Shown here: positions 22,996-35,730 of the stretch, in pieces
How positions within the stretch are numbered: the first letter of the stretch is position 1
Layout of the letters: each line of letters starts with the position of its first letter
Assembly (NCBI GenBank): GCA_038373885.1
Contig: JAWZYV010019433.1
Location: forward strand, 558,001 to 622,000
Source of the DNA: Cheiracanthium punctorium
Lineage: Eukaryota; Arthropoda; Arachnida; Araneae; Cheiracanthiidae
Direction: 5' to 3'
Length of the DNA: 64,000 bases
The notes under the pieces: model-generated
Database searches by the model: none
What the model was told of the DNA's origin: nothing
What the model saw: the letters and a program-made list of their open reading frames with translations, nothing else
Position numbers and translations under genes: made by a program

Positions 22996-24846
22996 TAATC
23001 TTTTGTGACTATTAAAAGTAAGAAAGAAATTAAAATTCCATTTAAAGCCATATATATATATATATATATAACTTGTTGTTATCACCAGCATGTTAAGATA
23101 TTGAATTGCCGTTACATTTAGAATTAGTGTATACTAATTAGCGTTTTTTTCCTGAATACTAAAATTCTCATTTCCTAAAAGTTCACGTTAATAATTTTGT
23201 GATTAAAAATACATGAATAATAAGTTAAAAAGCTTGGAAACAATTAAAATTGAACATTGTCAAATTAGCGTTTTTCATTAAAAAGTAAATTTATGCACAC
23301 ACAAAAAAAGTTTGACATCATATGCCACACCCACACTGTTTCTGTACTTTCATCTCTATTTTCTCTCTTATATTTCATTGGCCTTAATTATCTCTTAATG
23401 TAATAAAAGAGCTGCTGTTGACCCAAAGTTAACATTAATTTGATTTCTGGCGTTATATTGAGCTGTTGTAAAATAACCCAGATCACGTGTGATGTTTCAG
23501 GATGAGCAATTTATGCATGATTGTTAAAATAAATGTCTTTTTTTTTACCCATATGATTAACCTTAATGTGCTTCAGGGTGGGTGTCATGAAATATTCGTT
23601 CCAAAGTTGAGATAAATCGGATTCATTTTTTTTTGGCTATGAACTTGCAGTGCTCCGTAGTCAACAATTGACGCTATGAAAGTCCTCGAATTTTTACTGC
23701 TATTGTAGGTATTTTGCATTTCATTTCCTTGCCATTTTTGTTAAGGAAATGCTGAGTAGCCGCACTAGCATTAATAGTCTGTTTGTTTCATACTTGTATT
23801 TTTATTTTCATAGTCTTAAGAACTCTAGAAGGGATTTCAGCTTTCGTTTTGATTTTTGAATTTAACAAATTAAGTGGCGAAAATGGATTCCGTTAACGTG
23901 GTAACCTGTAATCTTAAAAATAGAATATGAAATTAACTTGTTGTGTGCCCGTTCTTTGCACGGTATGTAAATCATTTTTTTAAATTGAAAAAGTGCAAAA
24001 GTTTTAATATCATATTAAGAATAAGCAAAAGGTTCCTGCACTAAATACTTGCGACATGGTTATGTTTGTAAAATGTGTGTTGTGATGTTACGTGTTTTGG
24101 TAGGGATAATCTGCTCTTCTAAGATTTAATTTAGTCCAAAATGAATGTTCTGCTTAGTAAATAAAGGAAGTTTGAACTTTGTTGTATGAAAGTTGCTTAA
24201 TTAGTTGTTTTTGCTTGTTAAGGCAAGCAGAGTAGGGCCGTATCCCAAAGGAGGAATGTCTTGGACGGATATCGGTTTATTAGAGCACCAGTTATGATTT
24301 TTAAAAATTGCCACTGCATAACATTCTCCTCCTTGAAGAGACTTATCTCCAAATATAAGAGATAAAAACTGCTGAAAATTTCATAAAATATAAAATAATT
24401 GTTTTTATCTAGATTTCGAAAAAAAAAAAAAAGCTGTTGGCGATGAACGTGTGCACACACGCGCGGAAGTAGTCATTTCAAAATAATGCAAATTAAAACT
24501 AAAGTATATTGTCAAGGTCCTTAGTTTTTATAAAACAAATCCTAAAAATAAGGCAGTTTAGGACAAGCACTTGATATAATTATCAACCTTAACTGACGAA
24601 TAATGAAATCGTAAACCACGTTTTACCAAACAGTCAATTGCACCTTGCAAAGCAGTTTTGTAACACAGTAAAAAACAGTTCAGTTTTAAAAATTTATTTT
24701 TAGGAGGGTATGTGGTAAAAATCAATGAAAAAATGTGCTCGCATATCTAATATTCTTCCTTCTTTGTTATTTATTTGCAAACAAAAAATTTATATATAAG
24801 TTTACATTTCTGAATTGAGATTTTTAAGTTTCTGAATTTATGTATA
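22996..24846. other. Non-coding stretch
   Basis: An AT microsatellite at about 23049-23071 is the only clear feature. No gene was recognised. Confidence 0.4.
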
Positions 24847-25330
24847 TACAGGGTGATTCGCTACCAGACTGACAAACTTGCAGGGGCGTAAGGGGTACAG
24901 AAACGGTTCAGAATTCCACAGCAATGCGGGGTCGGAAATGTCGTCTTCACGTACCTATTAATAATCACTTTGGAAGAAGTGATGAAACGTGCGTCTAATT
25001 TCTTAACCAAGTTTCATAAACAATGGGCTTTCCTCAGACAATTTCATAAATGTAATGAAAGAAACAATTCTGAAATAACAATTTTTATGAAGTGCAATCC
25101 GTGAAAGAGGGATTAGTTTTTGAAAAAACCATGGTCGGAAAGTTTACTATCACTTGAACACTTATTCTAAAGGGATTATTTACGGGTACGTGAATGTATA
25201 ACATAAAATTTAGTACATGAAGACGACGTTGTAAAATCATTATAGGAAATTAAAAAATGTATGGCATGTATAACATAAAATTTAGTGAATGAGGTCACAT
25301 ATGGTACGAAATATATAAAGCAACTGTTTC
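24847..25330. repeat. Possible mariner-like terminus and flank
   Basis: TATACAGGGTGATTCGCTAC at about 24845 looks like the left end of a Tc1/mariner-type element (TA followed by CAGGGTG). No matching right end was found. A word TGTATAACATAAAATTTAGT is directly repeated near 25195 and 25266. Confidence 0.3.
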
Positions 25331-25789
25331 CCTTTCTTTGTATTTTATTAATAATAAAATAGTGACTGAAAGTTATTCGTTAGAAAATACCCGAATGTTT
25401 ATTTTCCAACGGAAGAAAGCTTCATGCGGAAAAACAGCATTTACAGGCAAAGTGGATTAACATTTCATTTAGCTGGCTCAGAAAGTTCTGGCATTTTAGT
25501 GGACTGAAACTAGTTTCCGTTTTGGATGAAAAATTCACTCCCCTTTTAATTGTGTTGTAGTTGAAGTAATTTGTTAGGAGCCACCTGCTGTGTATGTTGC
25601 ATGACGCTTGTATCCGTTGCCAGTAACATGCATGCCTTCAAAATTAATCTGACCATAATAGGCTATTTTTTTCTGCCAATAATTTTTATTTAAATCAAAT
25701 TGAATGTAACTGAAATAGTTGTTCTTTAATCTTTGAAACATTAACGTTTAATTTGATATATCAAATAATCTCTTCGCGGCTGACACTCA
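25331..25789. other. Non-coding stretch
   Basis: No gene or repeat structure was recognised. Confidence 0.35.
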
Positions 25790-26030
25790 AAATGATTGAC
25801 GGCTGAAGTGTGAAGGTCCACAGCTCTGCCCTAGTCTATCGCGCGGTTGTTGATCTAACGGTCTGGAATTTTGGTTGGTTTTCTCCAGATGCTGAATACG
25901 CTTTAGAATCCCTTACAAAGTAACCCGATCAAGGAATCCCCCCATCCTAGGCACCTAACCTATGCTTAGCTTTGCCATAACAACACAAACAATCGCCTCG
26001 TCGCTGCTGATTCCGCACACCGGAGCACGG
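25790..26030 (+). mobile_element. tRNA-derived SINE family 1, copy 2
   Basis: Contains GACGGCTGAAGTGTGAAG, GATCTAACGGTCTGGAATTT, GGTTTTCTCCAGATG, GAATACGCTTTAGAATCCCT and CTTAGCTTTGCCATAA in the family order. Confidence 0.8.
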
Positions 26031-27116
26031 TTATTTTTAATTAACTATCATCATCACACACACACCACCTGGCATGACCAACAGTCTTGATTGTCAAACT
26101 AATTATTTATTTCAAATTTAAGTTAATGTTGTCTTTCTTATGACGAAAAATAACTTCAATTATGGGATGTTCAATATCAGTTGATGTGTGAAAAATGCTT
26201 TAAAAATCGTCTCTAGAATTTTTATGCTGGGATTCTCCTCGTATGGGTTATGTATAGTTACTTAGTTAATGTTTCATTTCAATTTAGAGAAATATAATGA
26301 GCAATATAAAATTGCTGCTCTATTATTTTTTAATAGTAAAATTGGCTTAATGAATAATTATTATTCAGTGGTTTTATAAATTTTCTACTTTTGTACCTTT
26401 TTGATAAATATATTTTAGTTTTAAATTGTGTAATATGTTTTCATTTTTTAAGCGTTCTTCTTTCACACCGTTTTATGTTTTCCTTTACTTTTCAATTTAA
26501 TGTTTTGTTGTATGCATTTCCTTGTGAATACGACTTTTCAATCTGCCTGAAGATTGTCACCTCTTCCCCCTTCTTAAACTCAGAGGAAAAATAAATAAAT
26601 TTGTAGAATTGAAGAAATTCAGAAATCGCCAACTGACTAAAATCGAAGTTTTTTGATATCGATTTTTTCCCTTGCTCGCTTCAACTTCAACTATAATGCT
26701 GAGATCGCGTGTGAATTTTAGATTTTTACTTATCTCTTACCACTCAACCACTCAACCTCGATTCTTTCTAGCACATTTCTTTTAATCACAGGTTAATACT
26801 TATTAAAAAAAAAAAAGTTGTTACATTGAATTGGGTGTAATTATGATTATGTGGGTATTTGGGACCAACGCCATAATAAATCTGTAAATGGTAAAGTTTA
26901 GTCAAAACCGTAGCCATACAACTTTTATTGCATTTTTAAAGATAAATATCTTTCATAGTTAATTTCAAGCATTTTTAAAGCAGTAACAGTGGGGTTAAAA
27001 TTAGCAACCTATTGAAATTTGTGAAAAACCCATTAGACTGTTAACAAAACACCCAGCAGATTACTGGTGTTTAAGAGATGAAATAATGAAGACTTAAAAA
27101 AGTAACACACATAAAA
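26031..27116. other. Non-coding stretch
   Basis: No gene or element was recognised. AT-rich with short homopolymers. Confidence 0.35.
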
Positions 27117-27419
27117 ATGTACTTATCCTTACAGAACCAACGTTTCGGGAGATTCAAAAAGGTTCATCATTCATCAACTGCAAAAAATTCTCCACCGTCT
27201 ACTAGAGCAGTAGAGGTAAGAATCGAAAAAGTGAACACAGGAAAAGCAAGGGGCCAGATGAAATGTTGCTACCATTCGAAGAAAAAAGCAAGAAAACCAA
27301 TTTCATTTTTGCTTTACAGTTATGAAGAGATGCTGCCATTTAGGAACAATGATATGAGCTATGATGTTGATATTTCAGTCAACTCAATTTTCAGGAAAAT
27401 TGAATGTCTGAGAATGTAA
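27117..27419 (+). CDS. Unidentified 100-codon frame, possible terminal exon
   Basis: An open frame ending at TAA 27419. It is basic in its first half and ends with SYEEMLPFRNNDMSYDVDIS and then SVNSIFRKIECLRM. A plausible acceptor, TCCTTACAG, lies at about 27133, so the coding part might be a last exon starting at 27134. A GTAAGA word at 27215 and a TTTACAG at 27318 look like an intron, but splicing them would bring a stop into frame, so an unspliced reading is needed. No homolog is recognised and no partner exons were found. It may be chance. Confidence 0.2.
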   Translation: MYLSLQNQRFGRFKKVHHSSTAKNSPPSTRAVEVRIEKVNTGKARGQMKCCYHSKKKARKPISFLLYSYEEMLPFRNNDMSYDVDISVNSIFRKIECLRM

Positions 27420-28157
27420 TTGATCAAAGTCAGATTTAAAGAAGCTTCACCCGAAACTAAAAATTGTGCTTGTTATCTTAATGCAAAAGAAGTTTATTTT
27501 GACATCAAAGATTATTATTATTTTCCCCCATATTTATACTGTCTGTCATGTTATACTTTGTCAAACATTCTGGTTGAAATTTATCAGTTTGCGTATAAAT
27601 AATTGCGAACATTTTCTCATGATATAAATGATTGATCATTCATGATGTATAAATGAGTAACAAACATTGACACTTTTTTTAAAAAAAAAGACAATTCACA
27701 CATTAATTTATGCCCAAATACTTTATTAAATATTATATGCTTCATATAGTCTTGTGTTCAAACGTCATGTTACTCATTGTTGTAATTATCTTGACCTACA
27801 ATCTGCATATTTTTTGTTTGGTCGCATATTTTTCATGTATAAAATAACTAACTTTTTAAGTCCTGTAAAAGCAATGTATTGTTTTCCCAGAAGTCAGTGC
27901 CACCGCAAGCCACTGGAATACTTCATAGATTTCTGACTTAGCCGGCGTTATGTGCGAAATTTAAACTACTAATTAAACTCGAAATTTAAACTAGCTTAAC
28001 ATTATTAAAAAGAAAGGAAAAAAAAAACCTTAAGGGTAGACGTGCTGCATGTTTCAAAAATCATATATAAAATACAGAAAAAATTACTACACGAAAATTA
28101 GTGACTTAATATAAAACACTTGTACTCCTATGTGTGCTTTATACAGTGTTAAAACTT
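27420..28157. other. Non-coding stretch
   Basis: No gene or element was recognised between the open frame and the hAT MITE. Confidence 0.35.
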
Positions 28158-28165
28158 ACTGTTAT

Positions 28166-28546
28166 CAGTGGCGCACCCAGGTTTTTAGTTTAGGGGGACT
28201 GGTGGCTACAAGTTCTGCTGAACTCGGTTATAGTGACCTCGATTATAGTTATTACTCTCTTATAACGTCAATCTGTGCCGCTTGACTTGCCCATAAATGC
28301 GCACAAGCAATGTAACTCGTTATAATCAAATAATTATCCGATCTTTTCAGTATCGTTGAAACCGAGTTTAACGGCGTTTCGTACACTAACTGTAAGTATT
28401 TATTTAAAAACTAACTTTTTTTTTTTTTCAAAAAGTACTTTAGAAATTATTTAAAGACAATTTTTAAAAAGAAAAAAAATTAATTCATTAGGGATAATTT
28501 TCAATTTTTGATGCTTTCCACTTCTAACTTCGTAGGTGCGCCCATG
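28166..28546 (+). mobile_element. hAT MITE, family A, copy 2
   Basis: Starts CAGTGGCGCACCCAGG and ends TAGGTGCGCCCATG, collinear with 4307-4733 but lacking its right-hand G/C-run block. The flanks are ACTGTTAT (28158-28165) and AATGTTAT (28547-28554), an 8-bp TSD with one mismatch. Confidence 0.88.
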
Positions 28547-28554
28547 AATGTTAT

Positions 28555-31289
28555 CACTCTCTGTGTGATCGGAATATTTTCAAGATACTCTAAAACATAT
28601 TTATAGCACGAAGCTTGTCTAATTTGGTTGAATCGGTTGAATTTCCCAGAATATGACTTTAGATTTCATTGAAATTCAAGAGCTAGCTATAAATGCACTT
28701 CATGATATAGTTCAATATTAGAATTTCATAATCTAATTCTGAGCTGTTAGATTACTATTAATTGCTTTGACCTGTTTTAATCAAATGCGAATTTAAATTG
28801 CCAAATTCCTCTATCATGGCATTTAATATTCGAACTTTGCCGGCCATATTTTAATGAGGTCTCATGTACTTTAAGGAAAAAGAAAAAAGCTCTCTGGATA
28901 ATAATTTTGCACTAGAGGGTTCTGTGGTTGGGGGGGGGGGGTTGTCGAAGAATTCGACCTTTTCGTTCAACTGACCTTTACAAGTGGTGTACGGGAAGCA
29001 AGGAAATCGCGTAGGCGTTTGTCTTTGCCGGAGTTTTGGAAGTGCCGCCCGTTTCGCCCTTCTCTAACCCAGCTAACGATTTACCAGGAAATAAAGGGAC
29101 TGCATGTCTATATCAGAAGGCTGCATTCTTTCGGAATATATTGAAAAAAATCTCGCGGCCTCCAAAAGCTTTTGCATTGAAATAATCTTATGGGGAAGAT
29201 TATTTATTGCTGAACGCATTATCTGACTGTTCCTTGGGAAATATTTATTCTTTCTATTGCATGAATTATTGTTCTGTCATAAATTAAATTTCTTTTCAAT
29301 CCCTCCCCTTTCTTTTGCAAAATCTCTTTAGTTTCTTTTATTTATTTATTTATTTTTGCTCAACTTTTTAAGCATTTATCCGATGTGAAATGATTTTTCA
29401 GTGTAATTGATAAAAGCTCTGAAACGTAACTTATAACGCAATCTCTAATAAAAGGGGTATAGAATGTTTTATTGAAACTATTTTATTGAGTAATGCAATG
29501 AAATATAACTTGAATACTTTTATATTAGTGTCCTTATTAAATTGGTATGTTGTAGATTTTCCCGTCTTTCTCTTTTCTTTTCCTTTTTTCTTTTTTTTTA
29601 ATACTTATCAATTAATAATATAGTAAATAAAAATTATCTCATATTATTATTAATCACTTAACTTTGACATTACATAATATGTATTACATTATTGTATTCT
29701 TAAATTGTAATTCATTTACAATCACACAATTATGCGGAAAAAAGAACTGATAACTTTCTAAGTATTTAAAGTAATGGATATGCTAGAAATAAAAGATATA
29801 TGTATGAGGCCATTTATCTGTGGTCGATTCATATTAGAAATACGTAAATAAATTAATATACTCGTACGTTTTGTATTTTTATTTACAATAATGTTTTGTA
29901 TCATGCCTAATGAGTGACATAGCTTGTTGCAAGTATTCTTTTCTGTGCCCTTAAATATTTTTTTTTTTTTTTTTTTTTAGACTAGCTTGTTTGATATAAA
30001 TAAAATGTAGAGTAAAGAAAAATGTTACGTTAAAGCACTGTAATTCATTTTGTGAAGGGCTAATTTGTAAAAAAGGCTTATTTGAAGGGTGTACATGTAA
30101 AACTCACGTTCTCCTCTTAGAGAGTTAGTTTTAGAAAAATGCGAAAAACTTATTTAACATATGACATATTTTCACTTTTTTTTGTGATGTATTTATTACC
30201 ATAACAACTACTTGCACATAGTCCTAAACCTGTAATAATTCTGGTAAAGCTAGAATTTAAATTTGATTATGGAAAATGTGTGTGAGTTATGCACCTACAC
30301 ACTTCATTTAAACTAATCAATGTGTACAGTGAAGCAAAATGTTACCTTTAAGCAATGTCATTTTCTTGTGTGTGTGTGTGGGGGGGGGGGTGAAGTCCCC
30401 TTGCTCCTTTCCTGGATCCGCCAATGACTGACTGTATATCATTTTAAACTTTGAGTTTGAGGCTCTTTGTATAGAATGAATGTAAACTTATTTATTAAAC
30501 AGTAAATATTACTTATTACACCGAATCTTTCATTGCCTCAATGAAACATGTAATGGAAATTTTTTGTTTTTGATATTTACAATTTCAATTTTCCGATATC
30601 TTTTAGATTAAATATAACTTTCCCAATTGATAGAAAATTTTTTCAGTAAAAAATTCTCTTTTTCGACGGCAACAGAACACAACTTAATTTAAAATTTTAA
30701 GGATGAAACATATGTATAGGACTCTCATCGGCCACTGTTTAAAACAATTCCTTATTTTTTATATTAGTAGTCCTTAGAAACTCTTGGCTTTGCACAAAAT
30801 TTGCTTGTCTTGCCATGATATTGTACTGGTCCGATAAGTAAATTCGTGTGCATTATCTTTTGACATTACTATTTTCAAAACTAATCTGTGTATGTTCAGT
30901 ATCAAACTAATTTATCATATTCCCTGAACGTATTTTTATATCCAAGTAAATTTATTAGTAGTATATCTTGTAAGTATAATAAATATAGTTTAAAGTGCGT
31001 GTTTTTGGGATGGTCCTTGAAAATGGTTTCGACCATAAAACTTTTTTAAAGTTCTTACCTTTTACTTTTGGGGAAAAAAATTGTCAAAACCTGTATGTAG
31101 CCTGAGGCTGTTCTTTTTGGAAATCATTCAATTTTTAAACAGCTTTTTAAAGAATTTAATTGCGCTAGAGACTCAGAAAAATTTAGAATGTGTCTTTCCA
31201 AGTTGTACTGTGAACTGCTACTACAATGAACCTATAAGAGTTACGAAATACCCAGAAAATAATGCTTAACATAGCGAATTTACGATGTT
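28555..31289. other. Long non-coding stretch
   Basis: Contains a G-run at about 28930, a T-run at about 29957-29979 and a GT/G tract at about 30366-30391. A hAT-like right end TCCTGGATCCGCCAATG near 30408 has no partner. No gene was recognised. Confidence 0.35.
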
Positions 31290-31292
31290 TTC

Positions 31293-31830
31293 CTAAACAG
31301 GTAACACCTCTGCCCATTTTTGAATGCGATTTTTATGTTTATGAATTCTTTTTGAAAATTGCCTGAGACGTACAGCTGTGCTGTTAGTATTAATCCATGG
31401 TGCATTGGGCGAAGAAGGATTATTAATTTTTCGATTTTTTAACATCATTGGTTTGTTTTTAAAGTGGTTCAAAAGTCCGGTGACGACGATCGCTTTTCTA
31501 AAGTGTAACACGTTTAAGTGTTATCGAGTCGTGTACTTTCCATTCAGTTCCATATCTATGCCTTAATTCCTTGCGGAGTCTGATTTTTACCCTAAAAGTC
31601 AACCAATGAATGGCAAGATCAGAAGTTGCTTTTCTCCAGAGAATATTCTTAATACAAAAACACGTTTTCGTGCATCTCCATCTTTACCTATAGCCCCAAT
31701 GACTTTTTCACTTTGTTCCATTAGAACTAATTGGCTGAGATTTAATTTTTTCATGGTAAATCCTATTTGTTTTAAAAAGGATTGTGAATGTTCTTATCTT
31801 CTAACAAAGGTCGTTTTAACTTTAAAATTT
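31293..31830 (-). pseudogene. Unidentified decayed reading frame
   Basis: The minus strand shows protein-like text split over frames. Reading order: KKLNLSQLVLMEQSEKVIGA and then KDGDARKRVFVLRIF, next frame WRKATSDLAIHWLTFRVKIR and then LRKELRHRYGTEWKVHDS, then RLRQFSKRIHKHKNRIQKWA. The length of residue-rich, stop-poor stretches and the smooth hand-over between frames suggest a dead gene of at least 180 codons. I do not recognise the family. Confidence 0.35.
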
Positions 31831-31839
31831 CATTTTTAG

Positions 31840-33072
31840 TTGTTGAATTCTTCCTCGCGCTACTCCAGTCTGTTAAAATTCAAGGCACTGGGATTAAACA
31901 TACTTAGTGATTAAATCACCGATAAAAGCAAACGCTTCTTACCATTCCCTTTCTGTGTACTCAGTATTTAAAGTTGTGTAACAGTTGTTTTAAATGCTTT
32001 TGTTTTTGTAACTCACAGCTCCGTTAAAATTCGTTCCAGTTAATGCAGTAGAGATAAATTTAAATAAAAAATCTTGTCATGTAAACATTGCGTCATTTTA
32101 TGGTAATTTGTTCCAATTTTAAAAACAGATTTATTTTCTAGGCTTTAATAGAAAAACTCATAAAAATACAGAGTAATGGCTTAACGTTGCTGTTTTTTTT
32201 ATATGTAGAAATACTACCTTGTTTCTGAATGAAAATTTGCTTGTGCATTCATAAGAAAATTTATCCTTATATTTCCCCCTATCTGCGAATCAAAAATAAT
32301 GTAAGATTTATTCCTTATGCATTCTTCATTTCTATTAATTGTTCACATTTTATCTTCATATTTTTAGAACTGTTATTTTATTGGCATATAGACAGTTGTT
32401 CAAGACTTGTTCTGTGATACTAACGCTATCATCAAATTAGCCGGGCAGTTTGCCTTTATTCCAATGAGAGAAGCATGCATGCACTATACATCACTTAATT
32501 TCTCAGATCGCATGGGCCCTGTGTTCACTTTTTTTCCACTTTCTCATTCTTATTTATTTATTTTTGGTGGATGATTGTAGCCATTTCTCAGGAGGAAGGA
32601 AACTTATTATTTTTTCTTTCAGCCATTTTATAGTTGATTTGTAGTATGACTTGGTGCAGAATCTTGGTGAAAAACAAAGTTTTCTTAAGGATAAAATAGG
32701 ACTTAATTTGCGCAGGAGTTCACCGGAGTTCAGCTCCTGTACTTATTTTTTCAGAGTGAATTTTTGCATATTAGGCATAACCCAGTTGAGCTCCTGAAGA
32801 TTGCGCTCCGGAGCCCACCAGTACATTAACTCGTAAATTTACCCCTTTGCACATACAAACCAATTTTAGTGGACAGACCAATCAGGACATTTTTCGCCTT
32901 GAACCGATCTGATTCCTGATGCCAACAGAATTTGGATCTTCTCCACTGTGCATTGTATAGATTTCTTCATGGTAATTTCAGACTATTTCATTTCATTTCA
33001 CTGTTTTGCGAAATAATGAAAATGTCCAAATCCAAATAATATTACGTAGAAAAATCTTCCCTTCATGTGTAC
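31840..33072. other. Non-coding stretch
   Basis: No gene or element was recognised. Confidence 0.35.
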
Positions 33073-33194
33073 AAAATCTTTTTTTCTTTTTTTAAATAAA
33101 GGGAAATCAAAAAACGTGACTGATGTTACACAGGTGTAACATCAGTCACGTTTTTTGATTTCCCTTTATTTAAAAAAAGAAAAAAAAAGATTTT
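33073..33194. repeat. 122-bp near-perfect palindrome
   Basis: The left arm 33073-33131 and right arm 33134-33194 are reverse complements around a 2-base spacer (AG), with the inner word GTGACTGATGTTACAC. The arms differ only by two extra A residues in one homopolymer. A related word, GTAACGTCAGTCACC, occurs nearby at about 33318, so the motif is not confined to the palindrome. Confidence 0.88.
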
Positions 33195-33701
33195 TTATAT
33201 TGAGAATGAATAACAGTATAGTACTTATTTATGATACTCTTGATCAATTTTAAATAAATAAATATATATATTTCAAGCAACTGGTGAATTTCAAAGGTTA
33301 CAAATGTAGTAAAATTGTAACGTCAGTCACCATGGAATGACCCTTTGGCAGTTTCACTAGGTGATTAGTTGACAGCATACTATGGCACGTAAGTCGCTTA
33401 CTAAAATTTACTTAAAATTCTTTCAGTGAATTATTTACAGTTGAATAATATTATTAGAGCTGCAGGAATCGCCATGAATATGTTACAAACATGATCGACA
33501 TTCATGGCATATCCGTGATTTCGAAAACTTTTTAAAGGAAATAGTTTGGGGGAATTAAAATATTATATTATCTCTCTAATAATCTTTACATAAGTTAACC
33601 AAAATTGGCCATAAAATGAATGACTAAATTATTTATTTATATATTTATTATTTTTAGCTACTTTTTCTGAAATAAGCCCAAATAGCTAAAATTAGCCATA
33701 T
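33195..33701. other. Non-coding stretch
   Basis: No gene is seen. AT-rich. Confidence 0.35.
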
Positions 33702-33709
33702 CTGTCAAC

Positions 33710-33867
33710 CAGGGGCGTAGCCAGAAATTTTTCATGGGGGGGGGTTACGACTACGGCAATTCATATATATCTATACATATCTGTGATAATGTAGTGCAGA
33801 ATATACACTTTGTATGGCAAAAAATTTCTCATGGGGGGGGTTATGACCCCCCTTGTCTACGCCCGTG
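33710..33867 (+). mobile_element. G-run hAT MITE (family B), copy 3
   Basis: Starts CAGGGGCGTAGCCAGAAA and ends GTCTACGCCCGTG, with the identical TSD CTGTCAAC at 33702-33709 and 33868-33875. Same orientation as copy 1. The GGGGGGGTTATGACCCCCC hairpin is retained. Confidence 0.95.
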
Positions 33868-33875
33868 CTGTCAAC

Positions 33876-35722
33876 ACTTGCTGCCCTCCCATGATTTTTG
33901 ATTAGGAACTGAAGGAATCTAGACTTCTACAAAGTACAATGCAAAACGTTGTCTAACTCTTACAAAATGTCACCCACTAGAGAAAATGCATGGTTGTGTT
34001 CTCTCAAGTTGTCGAAAACAGTAAACTTCCGAAGACCCCCAACGAGATAATACCTGAGTCTGACTTAGTATTGTGGCTTTTTGCCCTAAATGTCAGGCGC
34101 TTATGAATTTACCTTCGCATTTTAACCTTCAAGTTCAGCGGGTCTTTGCCATGCTGTACTTAACGACACCTTGAATGTAAACAATGAATTCCGTTTCTCC
34201 GATCTCGAGGAATACGAAGCACGTCTATTTCAGACGCGTGCCAGATAACGGGCCGGATCTTTTCGATTTTGTTTTTCTTTCTTTCAGCGACACATTAAGT
34301 CTCTTCTCCACTTTTCACTGAGGAGGGCCCTTTTCGTAGGATCCCGGCGTTTCTATCATAATCCTTTTCGACGTGCCAAATATTGGCGCTCAAAATAACC
34401 CCCAAAAGTTGGCAGGGGACTATTCATCCACGATTATGCATTTTCCAAGCTTATTTTGTGCCTTCTTTTTTCTTTTCTAATCATAATCTGCAGTTGCATT
34501 TTGCTGGAACTACTTTTACCTGCACGTTTGTTGCTTGCAAGATAAAATTCAGACTTTATAATACAGTTTTTTTTTTATTTTTTATTTTTACGAGTTATTG
34601 CTACTGAATGTATATTTTCTTCGTTGATCAAAAAAATATCTACACCGTTTTAACCTTTCAGTTCATATTCCTGTTTCCGTCGCTGTCCTTGGACTCCCCC
34701 CCCCCTTCCATTTTTTTATATGTGCGTTGAGCGGGGGGGGGGGGGGAGCTTGTCAAATTTGTGTAACTCCTAGTTTATATTTAGAAATGGTCTTGAAGGG
34801 GTTATGGTAAGCAAGTTTTTCTTCTTCAATCTTTTCTCTATTTTAATGAAATTGTTTAGTGTTATATGATGTGTAATCTTATGTGTGTAGTGAAGTTAAA
34901 AAACATACCCATTGAGGCAGTGTGGGGGGAGCATAACCCTTCTCACCCGAAATTTGGATTTTTGTTAACAAAATTTTTATATAACTTATTAACAAAGAGC
35001 TCTGCCTTTTTGGCATTCTCGCAGTTTTTTTTTTTCCTGCTCTTGTGATTGGTTGACACAAATTACTTTTTTATTTCCAAAGATTATCTCAAAAAGTGGA
35101 ATTATTTCGCTTGTGACTCTGATTTTGCATTGTAAAAGATTGATCTAAGCTGACATCCAGTTCAAAGCATAGAAATTTCGCCAATCTCTCCTGCTATTTC
35201 AAAAGCCTAAAATCAGACTAGAATCAGCATAATTATTACTTACATTAAAAGAAAAAGACTTTTCTGTTGAATTTATTATATTCGTACGTATATCCTAAGC
35301 ATATAGTATCATCATTCTGATTACAGTGAAATATTTTAATTTCCGTTTCCTATTCCCAGTTAGTTCCTTTTCCCCCCCTACCATCCCAATTTGTAATTTC
35401 TTACCGGAAGTGTGTGCTGTGGTCGATAGTTTATTGAACTGTGACGTAATGTTTGTATTTAGCTCACTGACAGTTACAATGCCTTAAACTTTTAAAAGCG
35501 CTCCAGAGAGAATATTTATGACGTTCTTCGAGTCTCCATTGAGAAGTTGATCGATAAGATCAAACTGAATAACAGAATGCTTTTTTACATTTGCTGTGTT
35601 AAATGAAGACCGTTCCACGAAGTGTGTTCCTTTTCAGAAAACGAAATTTTGTTTTCTTCAGCTATGTACAAAGATATCTTTTGATGTAAAACTAGTGCGT
35701 GGGGGCATTGACAAACGTATAG
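33876..35722. other. Non-coding stretch
   Basis: Includes a C-run (about 34697-34706) and a longer G-run (about 34732-34747) about 25 bases apart that could pair. No gene was recognised. Confidence 0.35.
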
Positions 35723-35730
35723 AATTGTAG

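Noticed and set aside
27215..27318. GTAAGA...TTTACAG as an intron in the 27117-27419 frame
   Set aside because: Splicing there puts TGA in frame immediately after the junction, so it cannot be a coding intron of that frame.
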